64,000 bases of DNA, taken from positions 3,969,641 through 4,033,640 of the forward strand of contig NZ_KI912105.1 of assembly GCF_000517065.1 (NCBI RefSeq), given 5' to 3'. Positions 1-10,021 of the stretch are shown in pieces. The notes under the pieces were generated by a model. It did no database searches. It saw only the letters and a list, made by a program, of their open reading frames with translations, and was not told the DNA's origin. The stretch comes from Alkaliflexus imshenetskii DSM 15055 (GTDB taxonomy: Bacteria > Bacteroidota > Bacteroidia > Bacteroidales > Marinilabiliaceae). The number at the start of each line of letters is the position of its first letter. Position 1 is the stretch's first letter. The translations under genes and the position numbers were made by a program.

Positions 1-777
1 AATGGAAGTATTGAAAAGCCATGGGTTTTTAAAGATGCCACGACCAACCATTATGCCATCCACACCATAATAATCTGTTTTGGTTATTGCGTCAGCCAGA
101 GTTTCTACATCGCCATTGCCAATAATCTTTATGTCAGGTGCTATCTGGTCTCTGAGTTTTACTGCTTTGCCTATTTCGGCCCAGTTGGCTTCTCCTTCCG
201 ACATCTGTTTTTGTATCCTTCCGTGCAGGATAATAGCCTCAATGGGTTGCTCTAGCAGAAACCCAATCCACCGTTCGGTATCAATCTTTTTTACTCCAAG
301 GCGTGTTTTTACACTCAATGGGAGGTCTGTTGCAGCGTGTGTGGCAGAAATTATCTCTCCGGCAAGCGGTTCATTGTCGATAAGTGCCGAACAACAGCCG
401 TTGGCTACCACATTTTTTACGGGACAACCCATGTTGATGTCAATGCCATCAAAGTGATAGTTGTCCACAATGTATTTGGTTGCTTTGTAAAAACTATCCG
501 GGTTATTACCCCAAATCTGAGCAATAATTTTCACCCCCTTTTCTTTAAGAAGCACTCGCTCGGTGGGTGAAACTTTCAGGCGAAAAGAGACTTTCTCACG
601 TCCCACAGGGTGACAAAGGCCATCGGTATTGGTGAATTCTGTGAAGACCACATTGAGTTTGCCCGTTTCGGCATTGCGCATCACCAGTTCACGAAAAGAG
701 GTGTCTGTCACATCCTCCATTGGCGCCAACATTAAAGCAGGGCGCGGAAGCGCCTTCCAGAACGAGTTGTGTTTCAT
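1..777 (-). CDS. dus: tRNA-dihydrouridine synthase (Dus family), 3' part outside the window
   Basis: FMN-dependent enzyme that reduces a uridine in tRNA to dihydrouridine. The protein starts MKHNSFWKALPRPALMLAPM, with the family-typical LAPMEDVTD flavin-binding start, and carries the NMGCP motif (residues about 110-114) whose Cys is the catalytic acid in Dus enzymes, followed by VKTRLG and, near the window edge, VGRGIFKNPW. About 259 residues are visible; the remaining C-terminus lies left of position 1. The start codon is 14 bp downstream of the trhO stop, so the two tRNA-modification genes form one transcription unit. The DusA/B/C subtype cannot be decided from this part. Confidence 0.93.
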   Translation of the reverse strand, partial: MKHNSFWKALPRPALMLAPMEDVTDTSFRELVMRNAETGKLNVVFTEFTNTDGLCHPVGREKVSFRLKVSPTERVLLKEKGVKIIAQIWGNNPDSFYKATKYIVDNYHFDGIDINMGCPVKNVVANGCCSALIDNEPLAGEIISATHAATDLPLSVKTRLGVKKIDTERWIGFLLEQPIEAIILHGRIQKQMSEGEANWAEIGKAVKLRDQIAPDIKIIGNGDVETLADAITKTDYYGVDGIMVGRGIFKNPWLFNTSI

Positions 778-791
778 TATTGGAAATATAT

Positions 792-1790
792 CTAAAGCGC
801 GCAAGCAGAATGGTTGCGAGGCTGTTTCACCGGATTGACGCTTCTCTGTTTGGGGTTGTTTTGCAGATTGTGGTGACATGCTGCGCTGCAACATCCCGAG
901 TATTTCTCAGCACAATCGCTACATTGTATTATAAGGTCGTGACAGGGGTCGTAGGCGCAATTCACATGCGTATCGCAAGGTTTGCCGCATTGATGGCATT
1001 TCGCGATGACGTGATGCGTAACCCGCTCACCAAGACGCTCGTCAAACACGAAATTTTTACCTATAAACTTAGAATCCAATCCTTTCTGTCTTATTTCTGA
1101 CACATACGCAATGATGCCACCGTGCAGCTGGTTGACATCCTTAAAGCCATGGTGACGCATCCAGGCACTGGCCTTTTCACAACGTACGCCCCCGGTGCAG
1201 TAGAGCAGTATTTTTTTATCCTTTTCGTTGGCAAGCTGATCTACGACCATCTCCACTTCATCGCGAAATGTTTCGGCATCGGGGCAGATGGCATTCACAA
1301 AACGTCCCACTTCACTTTCATAGTTATTGCGCATGTCCACCACTATCACATCCTTCTCATCCATAAGTTGATGAAACTCAACCGGCGAGAGGTGATTGCC
1401 CACATTTGTGGTGTCAAACACTTGGTCGATAAGGCCATCGGCCACAATTTTTGGGCGCACGCGCACAATCAACTTCAGAAACGAGGCGCCACCATCTTCA
1501 ATGGCCCATTTAATAGGCATATTAGCCAACTCTTTTACAGAATCCAGGTAACCCAGGAATTGCTCCACATTGTGTTCAGGTAGGTTCATCTGGGCATTGA
1601 TACCTTCAGACGCTACGTATATTCTTCCATTGCAATTCATGCTGTTCAGAGCCAAATATAGATCATCCCTGAACTGTTGCGGATTTTCTATGTTTATATA
1701 CCGATAAAATGATAGCGTACGCCGTTTAAACGTTTCAGAATTTAAACGTGCCAACAGCTCCTGTTTGCTTAGTTTATTATGAAGTTGCAT
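792..1790 (-). CDS. trhO: tRNA uridine(34) hydroxylase, rhodanese-type (TrhO/YceA)
   Basis: 332 residues, the normal size for TrhO, which hydroxylates U34 of certain tRNAs to ho5U using oxygen. The N-terminal acylphosphatase-like domain (to about residue 110) is followed by a rhodanese domain with the active-site stretch YCTGGVRCEKA (Cys198, and Cys204 as the second conserved Cys) and a Cys-rich C-terminus (about ten Cys after residue 260, probably metal-binding). First gene of a trhO-dus unit. The start ATG is only 10 bp from a good -7 box, so the mRNA leader would be very short. A 22-bp palindrome covers the -33 side of this promoter. Confidence 0.93.
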   Translation of the reverse strand: MQLHNKLSKQELLARLNSETFKRRTLSFYRYINIENPQQFRDDLYLALNSMNCNGRIYVASEGINAQMNLPEHNVEQFLGYLDSVKELANMPIKWAIEDGGASFLKLIVRVRPKIVADGLIDQVFDTTNVGNHLSPVEFHQLMDEKDVIVVDMRNNYESEVGRFVNAICPDAETFRDEVEMVVDQLANEKDKKILLYCTGGVRCEKASAWMRHHGFKDVNQLHGGIIAYVSEIRQKGLDSKFIGKNFVFDERLGERVTHHVIAKCHQCGKPCDTHVNCAYDPCHDLIIQCSDCAEKYSGCCSAACHHNLQNNPKQRSVNPVKQPRNHSACAL

Positions 1791-1800
1791 TTTTTTTCTG

Positions 1801-1835
1801 CAAAGATAATTTGTTTAGGATAAATTTATCCTAAA
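1801..1835 (-). promoter_or_regulatory. trhO promoter with 22-bp palindromic candidate operator
   Basis: Minus strand TATCTTTG (1808 to 1801) matches the Bacteroidota -7 consensus TAnnTTTG. Positions 1814-1835 form a perfect 22-bp palindrome (half-site TTTAGGATAAA) that covers the place of the -33 box. This is the arrangement expected for a repressor operator; no regulator gene is adjacent. Confidence 0.55.
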
Positions 1836-1950
1836 TTAAACTGAAAATCTAACCAATGCGGATGCATTAACACGTACAATTTAAATACATATCATTGGAA
1901 TTTAAATATTTAAACAATATTAAATCAACAATAAAATCAACTGAATACGA

Positions 1951-3006
1951 ATGATATACGACGTGATAGTCATTGGTCATGGCATAGCTGGTGCAGTTTT
2001 AGCCTGGGAGCTCAAACAGCGTAACTTGAACTTTCTGGTTCTGGAAAATCCTTTGTTGGAAAAATCATCTGCGGTGGCAGGCGGACTTTTCAATCCGCTC
2101 ATGTTTAATAAACTCCGTTTGGCACGCATGACTGAAACTTTATGGCCGGTTATGTACGATACCTACTCTGCTATAGAACACAACTGGAATATTAAATTGT
2201 TGCATCAGATAGATTCAGCTAAATTGTTAACTAATAGCGAAATTAAAGAATGGGAGAGTGGACAAAGCAGTGCGATTGGAAAGTATATTTCATCCATAAT
2301 TCCTTCACCTGGTATAAAAGGTATTAAATCGGTTGATGCTGCGGGAATCATTAAAGATTCTGGCTATCTGGACATACCATTATTGCTTAGTGAATCAAAA
2401 GCGAGGTTGCAGGCAGCAGGTCGATTCATCGAGAAAGCTGTGGAATACGAGGAAATTATACCTGTCAATGAACTTATTACCATAAGTAATCAATTCCGAA
2501 CCAGAAAGATAGTTTTTTGTGAAGGAGCACATATCAAGAGCAACCCCTGGTTTAATTTTGCCGCAGTGAGTCCCAATAAGGGGGAGCTTATTGAGATAAA
2601 GTCATCCGGATTGGCTAGAGATTATGTTGTTAGAAATAAGGTGTTTATATTACCATTTGAAAACCATGCGTTTAAGGTTGGAGCTACATATAGCCATAAC
2701 TATTCTGATTCATTGCCTTCGTCTGAGGGATTGTCAGAATTAACAACTAAACTGGATGAAATGCTCGATGTTCCCTATCGCATTGTGTCACATAAGGCAG
2801 GCGTGAGACCAGCAATCAGGGATAGAATGCCAATTCTTGGGCCAAATCCTGAATATAAGAGTCTGTTGGTAATGAATGGCTTTGGCTCTAAGGGAGTGGC
2901 TTATGCACCATTTTGTGCCAAAACGATGATTGAATGGTTGTTGACAGGGAAAATCCAAATACCGAATCATCTTAATGTAAATCGCTTTTGGAACCAAAAC
3001 CGTTAA
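1951..3006 (+). CDS. FAD-dependent oxidoreductase of the D-amino-acid/glycine oxidase (DAO) family
   Basis: 351 residues. The N-terminus MIYDVIVIGHGIAGAVLAWE is a Rossmann dinucleotide-binding site (GxGxxG at residues about 9-14) and the region near residue 290 contains AGVRPAIRDRMPILGPNP followed by NGFGSKGVAYAP, a typical DAO C-terminal FAD/substrate region also seen in the MnmC C-terminal domain and in ThiO-like enzymes. The protein is therefore a flavin amine oxidase, substrate unknown. It is divergent from trhO across about 160 bp and stands alone; the hairpin at 3070-3136 follows it. No signal peptide, so cytoplasmic. The oxidised substrate could be a sarcosine- or glycine-like amine or a modified tRNA base; the sequence does not decide. 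Confidence 0.85.
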   Translation: MIYDVIVIGHGIAGAVLAWELKQRNLNFLVLENPLLEKSSAVAGGLFNPLMFNKLRLARMTETLWPVMYDTYSAIEHNWNIKLLHQIDSAKLLTNSEIKEWESGQSSAIGKYISSIIPSPGIKGIKSVDAAGIIKDSGYLDIPLLLSESKARLQAAGRFIEKAVEYEEIIPVNELITISNQFRTRKIVFCEGAHIKSNPWFNFAAVSPNKGELIEIKSSGLARDYVVRNKVFILPFENHAFKVGATYSHNYSDSLPSSEGLSELTTKLDEMLDVPYRIVSHKAGVRPAIRDRMPILGPNPEYKSLLVMNGFGSKGVAYAPFCAKTMIEWLLTGKIQIPNHLNVNRFWNQNR

Positions 3007-3069
3007 AAAAGCAGAGTGTTAAAGAAAAAAATGAACCACATGCCAGTCATCTTGTTATTATAGTTACAA

Positions 3070-3141
3070 AATATGGCGTTTTCCCGGGCCTTTGTCGTCA
3101 TGGCTGATTTCTTTGGCACGCGGGATACGCCATATTGTTTT
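3070..3141 (+). terminator. long-loop hairpin with U-run (terminator or structured RNA)
   Basis: Perfect 10-bp stem 3070-3079 / 3127-3136 (AATATGGCGT with its complement), an inner CCCG/CGGG helix, a large apical loop, and GTTTTT directly after the stem. It lies between the FAD oxidoreductase and the next gene. The U-run suits a terminator; the loop of about 47 nt is longer than usual. Confidence 0.5.
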
Positions 3142-3261
3142 TAAATATGGTCAAAATTGCCGACAAAATTGCCTGGTCTGAGATTTTTAACACACTTTTA
3201 AAGCCCAATTGAAAATCTTTTGGCATCTTTACGTTTCAAAACTGTATCACACATCGTGAAA

Positions 3262-3756
3262 ATGAGAAACCGACCGGATATCACCTATTTGACCATACTG
3301 GGCCTTTCGCTTACGGTTGTTTTAGCCGTATGTAAGGAGGATGCCCGGCTGCGTTCAGGTAAACTGATGTTTGATTCGGTTGGAAACCCACACATTTGTC
3401 ACTTCTCTGCTGATTCCATTACTGAGGCTTTTCGCAATGCACTCGGTGCTGATACAGATTTTGTCTACGCCGACAACATAATCATTTTAAAGAATGTAAT
3501 TGCTTCATCGGAAGTGATTATTGACATACGTTCTTTCTTTAAGAATGAAAAACGATTCTCCGGTTCTTACCTCGAATCGGTTGTATGCTCCGATGACCAT
3601 GAATTTGGTTCCAATCCATGGGGTATTTTATTCGAAATAAATGAATCCATTTATTCTGGCGAAGCCACAAAATCAGGTGTAGCTAAAAATTCACCGGCCA
3701 TCTCAATTGATGCCCTATACTGTTTTGCCATTCGGGCAGGGCCAGCGGTGGCTTAA
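3262..3756 (+). CDS. small orphan protein with N-terminal membrane or signal segment
   Basis: Not recognised. From the ATG at 3262 the product is 164 residues; a TTG 42 bp upstream would add 14 residues. After MRNRPD comes a hydrophobic stretch of about 18 residues ending in VLAVC, which could be a signal anchor or a weak lipobox. The rest is soluble-looking with two Cys (HICHF, VVCSDD) and no repeats or catalytic motifs I can name. It stands alone between the FAD oxidoreductase hairpin and secA. The C-terminus (RAGPAVA) looks abrupt, so this may be a decayed or truncated gene; it may also be non-coding. Confidence 0.4.
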   Translation: MRNRPDITYLTILGLSLTVVLAVCKEDARLRSGKLMFDSVGNPHICHFSADSITEAFRNALGADTDFVYADNIIILKNVIASSEVIIDIRSFFKNEKRFSGSYLESVVCSDDHEFGSNPWGILFEINESIYSGEATKSGVAKNSPAISIDALYCFAIRAGPAVA

Positions 3757-3984
3757 ATTCTTTTCCGTTTGCCACATTCCAGGCAAATTTTTCCGTTATG
3801 TTTTAAATAGCTGACTGCTAGATGAAAGAGGGATAGGTGAGATGTATCAGATTTATGGTATTTGTAAGTGTGTCATTGAACTCATCCCAATTGACGGGGA
3901 CTTAGTTCCACTCGATGTTTTCTAAAATATCGCATCTAAAAATCAGTAAATTCAAGTAGTAATAATTCTAATACGTTAATATCC

Positions 3985-6900
3985 ATGGGAGTAGTAAATT
4001 CAATACTCGCAATGATATTGGGCGATAAATCAAAGCGCGACATGAAAGCGCTTACGCCCCATATCGAAAGAATTAAGTTGGTGTATCCACAAATCGAAGC
4101 GTTATCAAACGACGGGTTGCGAGCCCGCACTGAAGCCCTCAAAAGCAAAATACGCGAACATGTGGCTGCTGAGCAGTCTCAGATAGATGCGCTGAAAACA
4201 AAAATTGAGAATGAGAATCCGGACGTCTCTGAGCGTGAGAAGATATATGAAGAAATAGACCGAATCGAAAAAGAAATCACAGCCAAGCTTGAAGAGGCAT
4301 TGAATGATGTTCTTCCGGAGGCGTTCTCAATCGTGAAAGAGACCGCGCGTCGATTCACTGAAAACACCAAGGTAGAGGTTACTGCTACACAGTATGACCG
4401 CGACTTGGCTGCCATACATGATTTTGTGGATATCGATGGTGAAAAAGCCTTATACCATAACTCATGGACAGCTGGTGGAACCAAAATCACCTGGGCCATG
4501 GTACATTACGATGTACAGCTGATTGGTGGTGTGGTTTTGCATGAAGGAAAAATTGCAGAGATGGCCACAGGGGAAGGAAAAACGCTGGTTGCTACGCTTC
4601 CTGTTTTCCTGAATGCACTTACTGGCAGAGGCGTACACGTGGTTACGGTTAACGATTATCTGGCCAAGCGTGACTCCGAGTGGATGGGTCCCATCTTCAT
4701 GTTTCATGGTCTATCGGTGGATTGTATCGACAAACACCAACCTAACTCAGCAGAAAGACGCAAAGCCTATCGTGCCGACATCACCTATGGTACCAATAAT
4801 GAGTTTGGTTTTGACTACCTGCGCGACAACATGGCCATCTCACCCGATGACCTCGTACAGAGAACCCACAACTACGCCATAGTGGATGAAGTTGACTCAG
4901 TATTGATTGATGATGCACGTACACCACTTATTATCTCCGGTCCGATACCACGGGGCGATGACCAGCTATTTCTTGAACTTCGTCCTAAAGTAGAAAAACT
5001 TGTAGAAGCTCAGCGCAACCTGGTATCGCGTTATTTAGCCGACAGTAAGCAGAAGTTAAAATCGTCGGATAATAAAGAGGTGGAAGAAGGGAATCTACTG
5101 TTACTCCGTGCCTTTAAAGGTATGCCCAAAAACAAGCCGCTGATTAAATTCCTCAGTGAGTCGGGCATGAAGGCAGGCATGATGAAGACCGAGAACTTCT
5201 ACATGCAGGAGAACAACAAAAACATGCACGTTGTAACCGACCCCCTTTTCTTTGTCATCGATGAAAAAACAAATTCGGTTGAACTTACTGATAAAGGGAT
5301 TGACCTGATTACAGATTCATCGGAAGACCCACAGTTTTTTGTGCTGCCCGACATAGGTTCCGAAATTGCCAATCTGGAAAAGGCAGGCCTCTCGGAAGAC
5401 GAAAAACTTCAGAAGAAAGATGAACTGCTTCAAAGTTATTCGGTTAAATCGGAGCGTGTGCACACCATAAACCAGCTGCTCAAGGCATACGTAATGTTTG
5501 AGAAAGATGTGGAGTATGTGGTGATGGATAACAAGGTGAAGATTGTAGATGAGCAGACCGGCCGTATCATGGAAGGACGTCGCTACTCCGACGGTTTACA
5601 CCAGGCCATTGAGGCCAAGGAGCGTGTAAAAGTGGAAGCTGCCACCCAAACATACGCAACCATCACGCTTCAGAACTATTTCAGGATGTATAACAAGCTT
5701 GCGGGTATGACCGGAACGGCAGAAACCGAAGCAGGAGAGTTGTGGAACATCTACAAACTGGATGTGGTGGTGATACCTACCAACAGACCGATCAAGCGCA
5801 AGGATATGAACGATAAAGTTTATAAAACCAAGCGCGAGAAATACAATGCCGTGATTGAAGAGATTGTAGAGCTGGTGGAAGCAGGGCGCCCCGTTTTGGT
5901 AGGTACCACATCGGTTGAAGTGTCCGAGTTGCTTAGCCGAATGCTTAAAATACGTGGCATCAAACACAACGTGCTCAATGCCAAATTGCACCAGAAAGAG
6001 GCCGATATTGTGGCCGAAGCCGGTCAGAAAGGCATCGTTACCATCGCCACCAACATGGCAGGTCGTGGTACCGACATTAAATTGACTCCTGAAGTTAAAG
6101 CTGCAGGTGGTTTGGCCATTGTGGGCACAGAGCGTCATGAATCGCGCCGTGTTGACCGCCAGTTGCGTGGACGTGCCGGTCGTCAGGGTGACCCGGGTTC
6201 GTCACAGTTCTTTGTATCGCTCGAGGATGACCTGATGCGTTTATTCGGATCCGATCGTCTGGTGAAATATATGGATCGTTTGGGTGTGGAAGAAGGCGAG
6301 ATGATTCAGCACAGCATGATTACCAAGTCCATCGAGCGCGCCCAGAAAAAAGTGGAAGAAAACAACTTTGGCATTCGTAAGCGTCTGCTCGAGTACGATG
6401 ATGTAATGAACAGCCAGCGGACGGTTATCTATACTAAGCGTCGCCACGCCCTGCATGGTGAGAGAATGCAAGTCGATATTTCTAATATGATGTATGACTC
6501 CATCGAAACGCTGGTGAATGACAACCAGCAGGCAGGCGATTTTGAAACCTTCAGGATGGAGATGATTCGGATATTTTCGGCCGATGTGCCATTTACCAGC
6601 GAAGAGTTTCTAAAAGGTCGGCCCGAAGAGTTGGTGGATCAGTTGCACGAAAATGTTTGGAAGAGCTATGTGCGTAAAGTTGACACCATGGCACGTCAGG
6701 CGCTTCCGGTTATCAAAAATGTGTATGAAACCAAAGCCGAGCTTTACGAGAATATTGTGGTGCCCATTTCTGATGGACAGCGCGTATTCCAGATAACCAC
6801 AAACCTTAAGCGGGCTTATGAGACTGAGGGCAAGGAGTTGGCACGTTCATTTGAAAAAGCCATGATGCTCATCACCATCGACGAAGCCTGGAAAGAGCAC

Positions 6901-7311
6901 CTGCGTGAACTTGACGACCTTAAACAGGCGGTTCAGAATGCCTCTTACGAACAGAAAGATCCACTTCTGATATACAAATTCGAATCATTCAACCTGTTTA
7001 AAGGGATGATTGACCGGAACAACAAAGCTGTGGTTTCGTCTCTGTCAAAAGCGCATATCCCCATCCGCGATGCCAGTCAGGTGCGCGAAGCCGATCAGCG
7101 TCGCCGTACCGACCTTAGTCGCCTGCGAACACAGAAAGACGACCCGGGCGCCGGTTCATCGGGATATGCAAGATCAGGTGGTGGCGAAGGGCAACGTCAG
7201 CAGCCGCAGGTTGTTCAACCCATTCGCAACGAGAAGAAAGTCGGGCGAAATGAACCTTGTCCGTGCGGAAGTGGCAAAAAATACAAACAATGTCACGGAA
7301 AAGATTTGTAG
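3985..7311 (+). CDS. secA: preprotein translocase ATPase SecA
   Basis: Motor ATPase that drives unfolded preproteins through SecYEG. 1108 residues, longer than the about 900 of E. coli SecA, as is usual in Bacteroidota, because of insertions in the first nucleotide-binding domain (extra helical stretch at about residues 60-105 and the region around 350-420). Walker A MATGEGKT (residues 193-200), DEAD-like [12 protein letters not shown], helicase motifs [12 protein letters not shown] and [13 protein letters not shown] are all present. The C-terminus ends in a zinc SEC-C tail ([18 protein letters not shown]) preceded by a Gly/Gln-rich linker. Single-gene unit closed by a strong terminator. It serves the many exported proteins in the window. 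Confidence 0.98.
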   Translation: MGVVNSILAMILGDKSKRDMKALTPHIERIKLVYPQIEALSNDGLRARTEALKSKIREHVAAEQSQIDALKTKIENENPDVSEREKIYEEIDRIEKEITAKLEEALNDVLPEAFSIVKETARRFTENTKVEVTATQYDRDLAAIHDFVDIDGEKALYHNSWTAGGTKITWAMVHYDVQLIGGVVLHEGKIAEMATGEGKTLVATLPVFLNALTGRGVHVVTVNDYLAKRDSEWMGPIFMFHGLSVDCIDKHQPNSAERRKAYRADITYGTNNEFGFDYLRDNMAISPDDLVQRTHNYAIVDEVDSVLIDDARTPLIISGPIPRGDDQLFLELRPKVEKLVEAQRNLVSRYLADSKQKLKSSDNKEVEEGNLLLLRAFKGMPKNKPLIKFLSESGMKAGMMKTENFYMQENNKNMHVVTDPLFFVIDEKTNSVELTDKGIDLITDSSEDPQFFVLPDIGSEIANLEKAGLSEDEKLQKKDELLQSYSVKSERVHTINQLLKAYVMFEKDVEYVVMDNKVKIVDEQTGRIMEGRRYSDGLHQAIEAKERVKVEAATQTYATITLQNYFRMYNKLAGMTGTAETEAGELWNIYKLDVVVIPTNRPIKRKDMNDKVYKTKREKYNAVIEEIVELVEAGRPVLVGTTSVEVSELLSRMLKIRGIKHNVLNAKLHQKEADIVAEAGQKGIVTIATNMAGRGTDIKLTPEVKAAGGLAIVGTERHESRRVDRQLRGRAGRQGDPGSSQFFVSLEDDLMRLFGSDRLVKYMDRLGVEEGEMIQHSMITKSIERAQKKVEENNFGIRKRLLEYDDVMNSQRTVIYTKRRHALHGERMQVDISNMMYDSIETLVNDNQQAGDFETFRMEMIRIFSADVPFTSEEFLKGRPEELVDQLHENVWKSYVRKVDTMARQALPVIKNVYETKAELYENIVVPISDGQRVFQITTNLKRAYETEGKELARSFEKAMMLITIDEAWKEHLRELDDLKQAVQNASYEQKDPLLIYKFESFNLFKGMIDRNNKAVVSSLSKAHIPIRDASQVREADQRRRTDLSRLRTQKDDPGAGSSGYARSGGGEGQRQQPQVVQPIRNEKKVGRNEPCPCGSGKKYKQCHGKDL

Positions 7312-7322
7312 TGATGATTTTT

Positions 7323-7362
7323 AGCCGGAATTTCCAGATATTTAACTGGAAATTCCGGCTTT
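7323..7362 (+). terminator. intrinsic terminator after secA
   Basis: Perfect 15-bp stem (7323-7337 / 7346-7360) with an 8-nt loop, followed by a T-rich stretch. It begins 12 bp after the secA stop. Confidence 0.85.
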
Positions 7363-7414
7363 CTCAAATATCTTGTTACAGCTTGAACTATTGTTTAAGA
7401 CAAATACTTTTAAT

Positions 7415-8257
7415 ATGCTTATATTTAATTACATAACATGGGCACCAGATCCCGAGATATTCTCTTTGGGACCATTGTCTGTACGCTATTATGGGCTCTT
7501 TTTTGCCCTGGCATTTCTTTTGGGCTATTACATCGTTGACCGTATGTTTAAGCGTGAAAATGCGCCGGAAGAGTGGCTGGAAAGGCTATTTATATACGTG
7601 ATGGTAGCCACAGTAATTGGTGCGCGGTTAGGTCATGTGTTTTTCTATGGATGGGATTATTATTCACAACATCCCGAAGACATCCTCAAAGTATGGCAAG
7701 GAGGATTGGCAAGCCATGGAGGTGCTATAGGTATTCTCATTGCCATTTGGCTCTATTCCAAACTGATAACGAAATTACCAATGGTATGGACCCTCGATCG
7801 GCTTGTTATTTCGGTAGCGCTGGCAGCTGTGTTCATTCGAATGGGCAATCTCATGAATTCCGAAATTGTTGGAAGTCCTACCACAATGCCATGGGGATTT
7901 ATCTTTTTAAAGGCTCACGGACTTGAAAACCCAGAGTTGCCGCGTCATCCATCACAAATTTACGAAGCACTTTGCTATCTTGTTACTTTTGTGGTGCTGA
8001 TGTATATGTACTGGCGAACAAATGCTGCCAAACGGCCTGGTCTGATTTTCGGCATCTTTCTGGTTGGAATATTTGCCACAAGGTTCTTTGTTGAATTTCT
8101 GAAGGAAGATCAGGAAGCTTTTGAAGCCACAATGACGCTAAACATGGGACAGATTCTGAGTATTCCCTTTATGATTCTGGCGGGCTATCTGATTTATAAT
8201 GCACTTACAAAACCTGAGGTAGAAACGAAAATTCCTGTCGCCAAGAGAAAGAAATAG
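7415..8257 (+). CDS. lgt: prolipoprotein diacylglyceryl transferase
   Basis: Inner-membrane enzyme that transfers diacylglyceryl from phosphatidylglycerol to the lipobox Cys of prolipoproteins. From the ATG at 7415 it has 280 residues and about seven membrane segments. The Lgt signature is clear: RYYGLFFALAF near the start, ARLGHVFFYGWDYY, GGLASHGGAIGI, then RMGNLMNSEIVG and HPSQIYEALCY. An in-frame upstream codon at 7373 would add 14 residues but begins only 11 bp after the secA terminator, and the Lgt family starts near the chosen Met. No partner gene; lipoproteins encoded nearby (META protein, SusD, PUL lipoprotein) are its likely substrates. Confidence 0.96.
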   Translation: MLIFNYITWAPDPEIFSLGPLSVRYYGLFFALAFLLGYYIVDRMFKRENAPEEWLERLFIYVMVATVIGARLGHVFFYGWDYYSQHPEDILKVWQGGLASHGGAIGILIAIWLYSKLITKLPMVWTLDRLVISVALAAVFIRMGNLMNSEIVGSPTTMPWGFIFLKAHGLENPELPRHPSQIYEALCYLVTFVVLMYMYWRTNAAKRPGLIFGIFLVGIFATRFFVEFLKEDQEAFEATMTLNMGQILSIPFMILAGYLIYNALTKPEVETKIPVAKRKK

Positions 8258-8655
8258 GCTTAAACAGAAGAACATATTGACAAGGAGATTGTCTTAAAGA
8301 CTGTACTGAGAGTTGTCGTTTTCGAATCTATTCTGGCGTGATATACTATGCATTAGAACCGAAAAGTGTCAATAGTCAGAAAGTCATTGAGACAATCTTT
8401 TTACTTTAATATTAGACTGTTTGAATTTTAAGTTAACCTACTTTAGAGATTGCTAGATATTAGATATTTAGACTGATTGACCAGATAAAACAGAAAATCT
8501 AATCATCTTTCACAACTGAGCTATCTGTCTAAAATATAACTCTCTTTGCGTCTATATCGTTTAATAAATTGAATTTTATCCGTTACTAAGTAATATCCAT
8601 CTGTCAGGCGTTTTTGAAATCATAAAAATGCTCTGATACCAACTATCAATAGATC
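8258..8655. other. 398-bp intergenic region
   Basis: AT-rich, no convincing ORF. A widely spaced inverted repeat, GATTGTCT at 8287-8294 and AGACAATC at 8390-8397, ends in a run of five T, so it may end the lgt transcript, although the loop of about 95 nt is long. No exact TAnnTTTG box was found before the M48 gene. Confidence 0.5.
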
Positions 8656-9903
8656 ATGAATAATCCACATACTATGCTGTTTTTCATCATTCTCGCCATC
8701 ATTTTTGTGGAGGCTCTGTGGGAGTTTGTTTTGGGGGAATTAAACCGAAAAAGTTGGAGTGATTCGGTTCCTGAGCGTCTAAAGGATGTTTATCCTGAAG
8801 ATAAGTTCCAGAAACAAAAGGCATATCGTATTGCCAATTACCAATTTGGTTTAATCTCATCATCGGTGTCAACAGTGGCCATTTTAGCTGTACTCTGGTT
8901 TCAGGGATTTGCATGGATACACAATATTGTTTCGTATACTACCGAAAGCTGGCTGTGGCAGCCGTTGCTCTTTTTTGCAATTATTGGTATGGCATCCACC
9001 TTATTATCGCTTCCATTTTCAGTTTATGACACCTTTGTGATTGAGGAGCGTTTCGGGTTTAATAAAACTACACCTTCAGTGTTTGTGACTGACCTGCTTA
9101 AATCGATGCTGCTTGGTGCCATCATTGGAGGTTTGTTACTGGGCATTGTGGTTTGGTTTTACAATTGGGCAGGTGTGTTCTTTTGGCTCTATGCTTGGGG
9201 AGGACTGTCCCTGTTCCTGGTATTCTTCACAAAGTTTAATACAACGCTCATTTTACCACTTTTCAATAAACTTAAACCTCTGGAAGAAGGTGATTTAAGA
9301 GCTGCAATTGAAGCAATGAGTAAAAAAGCTGATTTTCCGCTGGACAATGTGTTTGTAATGGACGGCTCCAAACGTTCGACCAAGGCCAATGCTTTTTTCA
9401 GTGGCTTTGGCCGAAACAAACGCATCGTATTATATGACACACTTATCAATGACCTATCGACCCCGGAAATAGTGGCTGTATTGGCCCACGAAATTGGTCA
9501 TTACCGACTGAAGCACACTATCAGGGGCACCATTTTGGGTGTTTTACAAGCCGGGCTAACACTCTTTCTTCTGGGATGGTTTGTAAATCATCCCGCCATA
9601 TCGCAGGCATTGGGACTTGAAATTCCGGTTTTCCATATCGGACTGCTCGGGTTTGGGTTGCTTTATGCGCCCATAAGTGCTGTATTGGGATTAGGGATGA
9701 GTATCTTGTCGCGCCGTCAGGAGTTTCAGGCAGATGCATTTGCAGCTCGCTACGCTGAAGCATCGGCATTGCAGTCGGCACTTAAAAAGATTTCAGCAGC
9801 AGCCTTGAGTAATCCCACACCGCACCCATTGTTTGTATTTTTTAATTACAGTCATCCGCCTTTGTTAAAGCGGCTGGAGGCACTAGATAATCTGAAGCAA
9901 TAA
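8656..9903 (+). CDS. M48 family zinc metallopeptidase, Ste24/CAAX-protease type
   Basis: Membrane zinc endopeptidase, 415 residues. The N-terminal CAAX-peptidase domain has several membrane helices (about residues 5-25, 65-90, 100-125, 150-200). The zinc site is HEIGH at residues 278-282, with RRQEFQADAFAARYA (about 355) supplying the third ligand. SKRSTKANAFFSGFG precedes the zinc helix as in Ste24 homologues. Bacteria generally lack prenylated CAAX proteins, so a role in membrane protein quality control is more likely than prenyl-protein processing; that is inference. No operon partner; cinA follows after 118 bp. Confidence 0.93.
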   Translation: MNNPHTMLFFIILAIIFVEALWEFVLGELNRKSWSDSVPERLKDVYPEDKFQKQKAYRIANYQFGLISSSVSTVAILAVLWFQGFAWIHNIVSYTTESWLWQPLLFFAIIGMASTLLSLPFSVYDTFVIEERFGFNKTTPSVFVTDLLKSMLLGAIIGGLLLGIVVWFYNWAGVFFWLYAWGGLSLFLVFFTKFNTTLILPLFNKLKPLEEGDLRAAIEAMSKKADFPLDNVFVMDGSKRSTKANAFFSGFGRNKRIVLYDTLINDLSTPEIVAVLAHEIGHYRLKHTIRGTILGVLQAGLTLFLLGWFVNHPAISQALGLEIPVFHIGLLGFGLLYAPISAVLGLGMSILSRRQEFQADAFAARYAEASALQSALKKISAAALSNPTPHPLFVFFNYSHPPLLKRLEALDNLKQ

Positions 9904-10021
9904 GTTGACCTCTTTATAAACAGATTGTTTTTTTATATTACCCTTGAATAACTAATTGTATATGGTATAAATATCATATATACAGAACATTAAATATTTA
10001 TATTTAAATCAAAAATTCAAT

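Noticed and set aside
1122-1583. 153-codon open frame antisense to trhO
   Set aside because: Mirror of a well-supported gene; no RBS or domain.
5596-6138. 180-codon open frame antisense to secA
   Set aside because: Lies inside the conserved secA coding region, with no known domain; reverse-strand frames of this length are expected in a long gene.
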